A stretch of 64,000 bases of DNA, from positions 62,001 through 126,000 of the forward strand of contig NZ_JAAAPM020000010.1 of assembly GCF_009909155.2 (NCBI RefSeq), in the 5' to 3' direction. Shown piece after piece: positions 48,163 through 55,450 of the stretch. The notes under the pieces were generated by a model. It worked only from the letters and a program-made list of their open reading frames with translations, was not told where the DNA came from and searched no databases. The first letter of the stretch is position 1, and each line of letters starts with the position of its first letter. A program made the translations under genes and the position numbers. This stretch comes from Flavobacterium undicola. GTDB lineage: Bacteria; Bacteroidota; Bacteroidia; Flavobacteriales; Flavobacteriaceae.

Positions 48163-48207
48163 CTAAATTATTGTTTTAGGGACAAATCAGTATCCTGCAC
48201 TGTTAGG
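48163..48207 (-). promoter_or_regulatory. CAGG-module promoter E (CE12/GH2 operon)
   Basis: On the minus strand CAGGATA (48197-48191) is followed after exactly 20 nt by TAATTTAG (48170-48163), one mismatch from TANNTTTG. The outer half-site, expected 10 nt upstream, is degenerate (CCTA). The ATG of the first gene lies about 30 nt downstream. Confidence 0.58.
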
Positions 48208-48422
48208 TAACAAATTAAACTAATTGAGATTATCAACTGAAAATCAACGCAAAATTCATTAACAAACAGCTGCATTTCTTTTTAACAAAAACAATATAAA
48301 ACAATTACTACAAAAAACCTTTTGAACAAAACCACAATTTCACAAAAAATCAGTTCTAACTAGCTTTTTTTGTAAATAAATTCCATTATTCCGCACTTTC
48401 AATAAAGGTTTTATCAAAAAAA

Positions 48423-48467
48423 CAGGTATGCACAGGATACGTTAAATAAAAGTTAATTTTACTTTTG
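48423..48467 (+). promoter_or_regulatory. CAGG-module promoter D (third SusC/D pair)
   Basis: CAGG at 48423 and CAGGATA at 48433 are 10 nt apart. Exactly 20 nt later is the perfect -7 box TACTTTTG (48460-48467). No TTG is present at -33. The predicted transcription start lies about 115 nt before the SusC ATG. Confidence 0.72.
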
Positions 48468-48588
48468 TATTCATAATAATTTAATGTTATTTTTTTGTAC
48501 TTTTAAAATAAGATACACAATTATTAACACATTCACATTTCACAACCATTACATAACAACCTTATTAATTAACCAAAACTATTTTTTT

Positions 48589-51500
48589 ATGAAACAATCA
48601 TTCTTAAAGTATCTGGTTTACTTTAGCATCATGTTAACCGGCATGACCGCTTTTGCACAAACCACTACTATTACAGGAACTGTCAAAGACAATACAGGAA
48701 TGCCAGTACCCGGCGCCAACGTATTAATCAAAAACACCAGCAATGGTATTCAAACGGATTTTGATGGAAAATTTGCTATTAAAGCAAAACCAGAAGATAT
48801 CCTCGTTGTCTCTTTTATCGGAATGAAAACAATAGAGGTAAAAGTGGGCAACCAAAGCAGCATTAACATTAAATTAGAAGAAGAAGGCAACAAACTAGAA
48901 GAAGTTGTTGTAGTAGGTTATGGAACTAGAAAGAGAAAAGACCTAACAGGATCTATTGTAAGTGTTGGTGCTGAAGAAATTGCATCCAGACCGGTACAAA
49001 ATGCCGTACAAGCCATGCAAGGAAAAGCTGCCGGGGTTGATATTGGATCAAACGAACGCCCTGGAACTATTGGTAACATCAACATTCGTGGTTCCCGTTC
49101 TATTGCTGCTTTTAATTCTCCTCTTTATGTAGTAGATGGCATCCCTCTAAATTCAAGAGCAAGTACTGATTCAGACGGAAAAGTTTCGCAAGTCGGTGGT
49201 AGTATTGACTTTATTAACCCTAGTGACATTGAGTCTATTGATGTATTAAAAGACGCTTCAGCAACAGCAATTTACGGATCTCGTGGAGCAAATGGAGTTA
49301 TTATTGTTACAACTAAAAAAGGAAAAAACGGAAAATTCACAATAAATTACGACACAGCAGTCACTACCGAAAAAATTCATGAATTTGCTCCATTAATGAA
49401 TGCAGGAGAATATATTGAATTACGTCGTTGGGCTAGATATTATTCAAATCCTGCTGCTTTTGCTCCAGGAAATGCGCCAACTATTGCCAATGACAGAACT
49501 ATATTTTTAGACACAGCAGACCCTTCAGCCTGGGCTAACATTGCAAAAGGATGGGCTTCTGGAACTTGGGATGGTTCTAAAGTAAGCACCACGGACTGGA
49601 CCAAATTTGTCACCCAAACAGGAGTAACTCAACAACATACTTTAAGCGTTAGTGGAGGTTCAGAAAAAATGAAAGCTTATGGATCTTTTGGATACCTTGA
49701 GAACACAGGAACACTAAAAGGGCAAGGCTTCAAGCGTTACAATGGTTCTGTAAACATAGACATCACTCCAACAAAATGGTTCTCTATGGGAGCTAACCTA
49801 AACACAAGTTATGCTGTAAATGAATATGGACTATCTAATGCTGGTAGATCTGCAGTAGCATCATCAGACGGAATTTATGTAACAGCCAGACAAAATCTAC
49901 CTTACGCTGTACCTTTAGACGCTAACGGACAAAGAATTCAAAACCCAGGAGGAGATTCAACTATTAGAAATGTTTATGAAGAATACAAATACTCTCAAGA
50001 TCAACGTGTAACCTTGCGTGCTTTTGGTAGTTTTTATGGCCAATTGGATTTTGGCGGGTTTTCATCTAAACTAGACGGCTTAAAATACCGTGTGAATTTT
50101 GGTCCTGATATCACTTCTTATAGAAATGGAGCATTCTTAAACGGCTTATCTTCTGCTCGTTCTGGAACCAGCTTTGCTTTATTGGCAAAAAACCAAACTA
50201 TATCTTATACTTTAGACAATTTAATTTTGTACAACAAAACAATAGGCAAACATGATTTTGGAGTTACATTATTACAAAGTAAAACACAATACTCTAACGA
50301 AGAAAGCTCCATGTCTGCAGAAAATATTAAAAATGTAGAAAATAAGTGGAATGCTTTAACTAAAGAAAATGTCACGTTAAATGCTTATTCTTCAAATCTT
50401 ATTGAAACTGGATTATTCTCTTACATGGGTAGATTAACTTATGGATACGATGACAAATATCTATTAACAGCATCTCTACGCTATGATTCAGCTTCTCAAT
50501 TAGCTAAAATAAACCGAAGAGATCAGTTTACAAGTGCTTCTGTAGCTTGGCGTATAGACAAAGAAGAATTTTTACAAAATATTTCATGGCTTAATACATT
50601 AAAACTAAGAGCTGGTTATGGAGTTACGGGTAATGCTGCTGTACCTGCTTACGAAACTCAACCTCCATTAGCACAAGTACTTTATTCAACTTCATCTGGA
50701 GTTCTAACCAACTTAAAGCTACCAAATAGTGAATTAGGCTGGGAAAAAACAACCCAATTCAACTACGGTATTGACTTTGGCGTATTCAACAATAGAATTT
50801 CAGGAAGTTTAGAATATTACACCTCTAAAACCAAAGATTTACTATTATTAAGAAGTATCCCAACAGTTACAGGTTTTGATAAAACCCTTGCAAATATTGG
50901 AAAAACAGAAGGAAATGGTATTGAACTTACTTTAAACACAGTAAATATTAAAACAGCTGATTTTGAATGGAGTTCTAGCCTAAGCGCTTCGTGGCAAAAA
51001 AGTAAAATAGTTGAATTACAAAATGGTAAACAAGATGATATCCTCAATACTAGATTCATAGGATATTCGCCAGGAATTATTTATGGTTTTGAGTCTAATG
51101 GAATTTGGAGACCAGAAGATGCTGCTGAAATGGCTAAATTCAATGCTGCTGCTGGTAGCACCATTTTTGCTTTTGGAAACGCAAGACCAGTAGATCAAAA
51201 TGGAGATTATAAAATTGATGCCAATAACGATCGTGTAGTTTTAGGAAGTACTGAACCAAAATTCATAACTGGTTTAACCAATACATTCAATTATAAAAAC
51301 ATAGAATTATCAATCTTTATTTATGGCCGTATGGGATACCTATATGATGCAGGAGGAGAAAACCTAAGTGGAAAAACCAGTCAAAGACAATTAGACTATT
51401 ACACCGATGACAACACTGATGCCGAATACCAAAGACCTTTTTACAGCGCAGGTACTGGAGATATATACAACCCAACTTTAGGCTATAAAAACGGTTCTTT

Positions 51501-51699
51501 CTTAAAAATAAGAAACATCTCTTTAGGCTATAACTTCGAAAAAGATTTAGTAGAAAAATTAGGACTTTCTAGACTACGAATTTATATGCAAGCTGCTAAT
51601 CCAGGTATGATTTTCTCCAAAGTAAAATGGGTAGACTTAGATACCAGAACGACTTATTCTAACAGAGGATTTACTTTAGGGCTAAATGTTCAATTCTAA
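48589..51699 (+). CDS. SusC/RagA-family TonB-dependent outer-membrane transporter
   Basis: From ATG 48589 this 1036-residue importer begins with signal peptide MKQSFLKYLVYFSIML (cut after TAFAQ). Next is a canonical carboxypeptidase-regulatory-like domain (ITGTVKDNTGMPVPGANV, TDFDGKFAI) and the EEVVVVGYGTRKRKDLTGS linker typical of SusC. The plug has AMQGKAAGVDIGSNERPG, INIRGSRSI, LYVVDGIPL and DVLKDASATAIYGSRGANGV, and the barrel ends in RGFTLGLNVQF. It is the most canonical of the three SusC proteins here. Its SusD partner starts 14 nt downstream. Import of rhamnogalacturonan- or galactan-derived oligosaccharides is inferred from context. Confidence 0.95.
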   Translation: MKQSFLKYLVYFSIMLTGMTAFAQTTTITGTVKDNTGMPVPGANVLIKNTSNGIQTDFDGKFAIKAKPEDILVVSFIGMKTIEVKVGNQSSINIKLEEEGNKLEEVVVVGYGTRKRKDLTGSIVSVGAEEIASRPVQNAVQAMQGKAAGVDIGSNERPGTIGNINIRGSRSIAAFNSPLYVVDGIPLNSRASTDSDGKVSQVGGSIDFINPSDIESIDVLKDASATAIYGSRGANGVIIVTTKKGKNGKFTINYDTAVTTEKIHEFAPLMNAGEYIELRRWARYYSNPAAFAPGNAPTIANDRTIFLDTADPSAWANIAKGWASGTWDGSKVSTTDWTKFVTQTGVTQQHTLSVSGGSEKMKAYGSFGYLENTGTLKGQGFKRYNGSVNIDITPTKWFSMGANLNTSYAVNEYGLSNAGRSAVASSDGIYVTARQNLPYAVPLDANGQRIQNPGGDSTIRNVYEEYKYSQDQRVTLRAFGSFYGQLDFGGFSSKLDGLKYRVNFGPDITSYRNGAFLNGLSSARSGTSFALLAKNQTISYTLDNLILYNKTIGKHDFGVTLLQSKTQYSNEESSMSAENIKNVENKWNALTKENVTLNAYSSNLIETGLFSYMGRLTYGYDDKYLLTASLRYDSASQLAKINRRDQFTSASVAWRIDKEEFLQNISWLNTLKLRAGYGVTGNAAVPAYETQPPLAQVLYSTSSGVLTNLKLPNSELGWEKTTQFNYGIDFGVFNNRISGSLEYYTSKTKDLLLLRSIPTVTGFDKTLANIGKTEGNGIELTLNTVNIKTADFEWSSSLSASWQKSKIVELQNGKQDDILNTRFIGYSPGIIYGFESNGIWRPEDAAEMAKFNAAAGSTIFAFGNARPVDQNGDYKIDANNDRVVLGSTEPKFITGLTNTFNYKNIELSIFIYGRMGYLYDAGGENLSGKTSQRQLDYYTDDNTDAEYQRPFYSAGTGDIYNPTLGYKNGSFLKIRNISLGYNFEKDLVEKLGLSRLRIYMQAANPGMIFSKVKWVDLDTRTTYSNRGFTLGLNVQF

Positions 51700-51713
51700 A
51701 AACAAATTAAATT

Positions 51714-53651
51714 ATGAAAAATTATAAAATACTATATATCAACCTAATGATATTAGCTACATTAGGACTTAGTACCTCTTGTAGTGAAGATTTTCTAGAC
51801 GAAAAATTAACTACTGGATACAATCCAGGATATTTAAAAACAGAAGAAGGAATTCAAGCTTTATCTGTTGGTACCTACTACCAAGTTTTTGCATTGGATA
51901 TGAATCGAGAAATCCCTCTTACAGCAAACGAATCTGGAACAGATGAATTTCATGTTGGAGGTGATCCATCAAATGGACTATGGAATTCTTATGCCTCTGG
52001 GTTCGGATCATTTGTAACCGTATCTAATTCTAATACTGTTGCCGCAAACACCAATTGGGACAATTTATATATTGGAATTGGAAATGCTAATCAACTAATC
52101 GAATCAGCTACGGCTATTGTTTCAACTAATGATGCAATTAAAAAAATAGCGCTAGGAGAAGGCTACTTTATGAGAGCTTACAATTATTTAAAATTAGTAA
52201 GACAATACGGAGGTGTACCAATAAACCTAAAGACAAGCAATGTTGTATTTTTAGAATTTACAAGAGCTTCAGCTGAAGACGTTTTAAAACAAGTTATTAG
52301 TGATTTTACTCAAGCCTATAATCTATTAAACAATACCGGAGGACCAAATAAAATCACAAAAGATGCTGCTGCCCACTATTTAGCAAAAGCTTATTTAACT
52401 CGTGCCAGCGAAATTAATGACGCATGGAATTCAGCAACAAAAACTACTGATTTACAACAAGTAGTTGATTTATGTAATGATGTTATAACACGTCACCCTT
52501 TAGCTCCAAACTATGTCAATTTATGGGACTTTAAAGCTGCTGACGGTGCAAATGAAAAACTATCCGAATTAATTCTATCAGCAGACTTTAACTCTAATCA
52601 ATTGACAACTGGTGGAAATCAACAACATCTGTATTTCATCTCTACATACGATCAATTACCTCAAATGATTCGTAATACCGCAGGAGGAAGACCCTTTAGT
52701 CGTTTAGCACCTACTTACTTTACTTACGATGTATTTGACAAAATAAACGACTCTCGTTTTTGGAAAAGTTTTCAAACAAAAAGTATTGTTAATAACAAAT
52801 CAGGTACTTATTATGTAAATGGCGATTTAGGTATTATGTATATTATGAATAACCCTACAGACACTCGATTTGCTAAAACTAGAAATGATGGTACTATAAT
52901 CTACTCTAAAACTGGAAAAACAATTCCAAGTGTATTTGTAGCCTATGCAGCAGATAATTTTGGATTAATGAAAGATGTACGATTCCCATCTTTAAGCAAA
53001 TACATGGATGGTTCAAGACTTGATTTTAATGCCACAAAAGGAAGTCGTGATGTAATATTAGCCCGTTCTGCAGAGACCTATTTGATGAAAGCTGAAGCAG
53101 AAGTGCGTCAAGGACCAGCTTCTTATGCCGCTGCTCTATTTGATATCAATACAGTTCGTAACCGTGCTGCTTATAAAGCAGGGGAAGATCGTGCTGCTTA
53201 CACCGATGGATCTGCTGCTTGGACAACAGCTGTTCAAGGAGGAAGAGCTAGTTCATTTATTGCTGAAAATTCATACTACGAATCCAACAACATTGCAACC
53301 ACAACTGCAGCAACCAGCTTAACTATTAGCAGTATTAGCGCACTACCTGCAGCCGATCAAGCAGTTATAACTAAATTAGGCTACACTACTGATTATGATC
53401 GTATGCTTTGTTTAATCTTAAACGAACGTACCAGAGAGCTTTGTGGAGAATTCCACCGTTGGGAAGATCTGAGCAGAACCAAAACTTTGGTAGCCAGAGC
53501 AAAAGCATACAATCCTGAAGCTGCACCAAACATAAAAGACTACCATATCTTACGTCCAATACCTCAAACATTCTTAGATGGCATCTACGTAAATGGAAGA
53601 CCATTAACAGCTACTGAAAAACAAGCAATGCAAAACCCTGGTGGTTACTAA
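51714..53651 (+). CDS. SusD/RagB-family outer-membrane glycan-binding lipoprotein
   Basis: This 645-residue lipoprotein has lipobox LGLSTSC and mature start SEDFLDEKLTTGYNPGYLK. SusD features are TEEGIQALSVGTYYQVF, the GEGYFMRAYNYLKLVRQYGGVP helix pair, YLMKAEAEVRQG, and near the C-terminus LILNERTRELCGEFHRWEDLSR followed by YHILRPIPQTFLDG. It is longer than the other two SusD proteins because of an insertion between the last two helical regions (about residues 490-560, rich in Ala/Ser/Thr). It pairs with the SusC gene 14 nt upstream. Two terminators follow. Confidence 0.94.
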   Translation: MKNYKILYINLMILATLGLSTSCSEDFLDEKLTTGYNPGYLKTEEGIQALSVGTYYQVFALDMNREIPLTANESGTDEFHVGGDPSNGLWNSYASGFGSFVTVSNSNTVAANTNWDNLYIGIGNANQLIESATAIVSTNDAIKKIALGEGYFMRAYNYLKLVRQYGGVPINLKTSNVVFLEFTRASAEDVLKQVISDFTQAYNLLNNTGGPNKITKDAAAHYLAKAYLTRASEINDAWNSATKTTDLQQVVDLCNDVITRHPLAPNYVNLWDFKAADGANEKLSELILSADFNSNQLTTGGNQQHLYFISTYDQLPQMIRNTAGGRPFSRLAPTYFTYDVFDKINDSRFWKSFQTKSIVNNKSGTYYVNGDLGIMYIMNNPTDTRFAKTRNDGTIIYSKTGKTIPSVFVAYAADNFGLMKDVRFPSLSKYMDGSRLDFNATKGSRDVILARSAETYLMKAEAEVRQGPASYAAALFDINTVRNRAAYKAGEDRAAYTDGSAAWTTAVQGGRASSFIAENSYYESNNIATTTAATSLTISSISALPAADQAVITKLGYTTDYDRMLCLILNERTRELCGEFHRWEDLSRTKTLVARAKAYNPEAAPNIKDYHILRPIPQTFLDGIYVNGRPLTATEKQAMQNPGGY

Positions 53652-53670
53652 ACATCAAACCACATTCATT

Positions 53671-53700
53671 AAAATGGAGGCTTAGGTCTCCATTTTTTTT
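53671..53700 (+). terminator. Terminator of the third SusC/D operon
   Basis: A perfect 9-bp stem (53671-53679 with 53688-53696, AAAATGGAG/CTCCATTTT) with an 8-nt loop runs into eight T, 20 nt after the SusD stop. Confidence 0.85.
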
Positions 53701-53751
53701 ATCCAAACATAATAAATAGCTCTTAAAAAAATTAAAAGACGTGTTAAAAAT

Positions 53752-53789
53752 AAAAAAACTTGTAAGTCACTTTGCTTACAAGTTTTTTT
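53752..53789. terminator. Bidirectional terminator between convergent SusD and GntR genes
   Basis: A perfect 15-bp stem (53752-53766 with 53775-53789) has A-rich outer ends that give a T run on either strand. It sits between the plus-strand SusD gene and the 3' end of the minus-strand GntR gene. Confidence 0.85.
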
Positions 53790-53820
53790 GTTTTAGTTAA
53801 ATTGCTATTAATTCTTAACT

Positions 53821-54897
53821 CTAAATAGAATTTCTATCAATAAAATTAAATGGATTTTTAATCTTACCTGATTCTTTATTTAAAATCATACTTGCAGCAG
53901 TAGCACCCATCATCTTAAAATCAGTAGAAATTACTGTAATTCCTAACAACTCTTTTAAAGGAGTATCATTATATGAAATAACACCTATTTCTCTACCTAA
54001 TTCAAAATTTTTATCTCTAATCTGTTTAACAAGACTAACCAAATCTGATTCTTCAATCGTAATGAACAAATCTCCTTTTTTCAAAACAATATCATCATAA
54101 ACCTCTCTTAAAACCTCATATTCAAGACCTGAATCTAAACAAAATCGTTTAAAACCATTTAAAATTCTTCTTGGATAAGGATAAACAGAGCTTTCAGGGT
54201 AAATTAAAATCAATTTATTATATCTGGAGATTTTCTCAAGCCCTTGCTTTAAAGCACCATAAATATCATTTTCATAATCCTGACAAACTTCAATCACAGA
54301 ATCTTCAATCCCTTTATTATTATCTAAAATAACTAATTTTTCTTTTGGAATTTTATTAATTGCTTGCAAAACTCCTTCACCAGAACTAAAATGTGTCAGG
54401 TCATCTGATTTAAAATGAGGCATAATTACATAATAATCATAAGCCCCAAGGTATTTGTCAATTAAATTCAAAAACAAAGTTTGATCACAATGATAAATAT
54501 GCAAATCAGTTTGTGAATTCCCTCCGATACTATTTATAAAGGAATTATAAATTCTCATCTTGTAGGAACTCAATTTATTAATCAAGAAAAGAACATTAAC
54601 TTTTGCAATTAATTTGGTACGGGTAACATAATAACCTTTTCCTCTAATAGGAGTAATTATCTTTCTTTTCTTTAAAATATTATAGGCTTTCTCGACAGTA
54701 TCTCTAGAAAGATAAAATTCCTCACTTAGCATATTGATAGAAGGCAACTTCTGATCCATCTGCAATTTTCCAGTAGAAATATTATGAATTATCGAATCTA
54801 CAATTTGTTTGTATTTTGGAATTCTAGAGTTTTCACTTAAACTTATTGTAAAGGAAACCCCTTCATCAATCATCTCTTTTGTCAAAAACTTTTCCAT
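53821..54897 (-). CDS. GntR-family regulator with sugar-binding effector domain
   Basis: This 358-residue protein has the same plan as the regulator at 16464: a winged helix (about residues 23-93; IPKYKQIVDSIIHNI, LPSINMLSEEFYLSRDTVEKAYNILKKRKI, RGKGYYV) and a LacI/periplasmic-binding-like domain (REIGVISYNDTPLKELLGITVISTDFKMMGATAASMIL). The two share many positions across both domains, so they are paralogues with probably different inducers. It is a single-gene unit. The palindrome GTAATCGATTAC lies about 100 nt upstream and is repeated at the CE8/GH115 promoter region, so this protein is a reasonable candidate to bind it and to regulate itself. The inducer is unknown; a uronate or rhamnose is plausible from context. 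Confidence 0.85.
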   Translation of the reverse strand: MEKFLTKEMIDEGVSFTISLSENSRIPKYKQIVDSIIHNISTGKLQMDQKLPSINMLSEEFYLSRDTVEKAYNILKKRKIITPIRGKGYYVTRTKLIAKVNVLFLINKLSSYKMRIYNSFINSIGGNSQTDLHIYHCDQTLFLNLIDKYLGAYDYYVIMPHFKSDDLTHFSSGEGVLQAINKIPKEKLVILDNNKGIEDSVIEVCQDYENDIYGALKQGLEKISRYNKLILIYPESSVYPYPRRILNGFKRFCLDSGLEYEVLREVYDDIVLKKGDLFITIEESDLVSLVKQIRDKNFELGREIGVISYNDTPLKELLGITVISTDFKMMGATAASMILNKESGKIKNPFNFIDRNSI

Positions 54898-54993
54898 TTC
54901 CTTCTAAATTATATTTTTATTTCTCCACAATACATAAAATCCCTTGCATTTTTCTTTGATAAAAGAAAGCAATAATTCCAAATAAAAAAAACC

Positions 54994-55005
54994 GTAATCG
55001 ATTAC
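54994..55005. promoter_or_regulatory. Palindromic operator candidate upstream of the second GntR gene
   Basis: GTAATCGATTAC, identical to the site at 39609-39620, lies 97 nt before the GntR ATG. In both places, read on the minus strand, it is followed within a few bases by GG and a run of eight T. Position upstream of a regulator gene suggests autoregulation. Confidence 0.5.
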
Positions 55006-55133
55006 CAAATATAAAAATAATTTCATTGTAAAAAATGAAATAGCTATAAAATAAACAAAATCAAAATAAATTATAATAAATTTCACATAATACTCAAAAA
55101 CAAACTAGAATAGTTGAATATTTAACAATATAT

Positions 55134-55173
55134 AAAAAAAGCCCGATTAACATGACTAAAACACATTAATCGG
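55134..55173 (-). terminator. Second minus-strand hairpin with T run
   Basis: An 8-bp perfect stem (CCGATTAA at 55143-55150 with TTAATCGG at 55166-55173) is followed on the minus strand by GC and seven T. It lies downstream of the GH2/esterase operon terminator and may be a backup that shields the GntR promoter from read-through. Confidence 0.55.
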
Positions 55174-55380
55174 TCTTCACAAAACTCCTTAATTTCTATT
55201 TATTGCTGACCATTAATTTTTTATAAAATTCCACACTTAGCCTTTAATAACACTCCCTTAATCATCTTTCACGTCCACAAGCTAAATATGTAGTAGGTCC
55301 TCTTAAATTTTGGTTATATATTGTTGACTTTGTATTTTTCAAATTAAATCAACAGTATTATTCTGCAGTAATCTGCAGCA

Positions 55381-55418
55381 AAAAAAAGTCCAATTAAAAC
55401 CTATAGATTTTAATTGGA
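55381..55418 (-). terminator. Terminator of the PL9/GH2/esterase-GH43 operon
   Basis: A perfect 11-bp stem (55389-55399 with 55408-55418, 8-nt loop) is followed on the minus strand by C and seven T, about 33 nt after the stop codon of the esterase/GH43 gene. Confidence 0.85.
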
Positions 55419-55450
55419 TTAAGAAAAAAACAAACTTTAGTTTTAGATTA

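Larger units (their letters stand above)
48133..48588. other. Divergent regulatory region between the CE12/GH2 operon and the third SusC/D pair
   Basis: This 456-nt AT-rich spacer contains two CAGG-module promoters pointing outward (E on the minus strand at 48163-48207 and D on the plus strand at 48423-48467) and about 115 nt of leader before the SusC start. I see no coding sequence; an in-frame ATG at 48484 would add a 35-residue extension without signal character and is ignored. Confidence 0.65.
54898..55450. other. Intergenic region with operator candidate and two terminators
   Basis: This 553-nt AT-rich stretch carries, from left to right, the leader and operator candidate of the GntR gene, a minus-strand hairpin with T run (55134-55173), a CTGCAG-TAAT-CTGCAG near-palindrome (55363-55378) and the terminator of the GH2/esterase operon (55381-55418). 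No convincing gene is present. Confidence 0.6.

Noticed and set aside
54904..55086. 60-residue hydrophobic frame upstream of the second GntR gene
   Set aside because: AT-rich DNA reads easily as hydrophobic residues; the frame covers the GntR leader and operator candidate and has no plausible start signal.
55363..55378. CTGCAG-TAAT-CTGCAG near-palindrome
   Set aside because: It lies downstream of the operon stop next to the terminator, occurs once, and has no promoter context; treated as chance or a minor hairpin.
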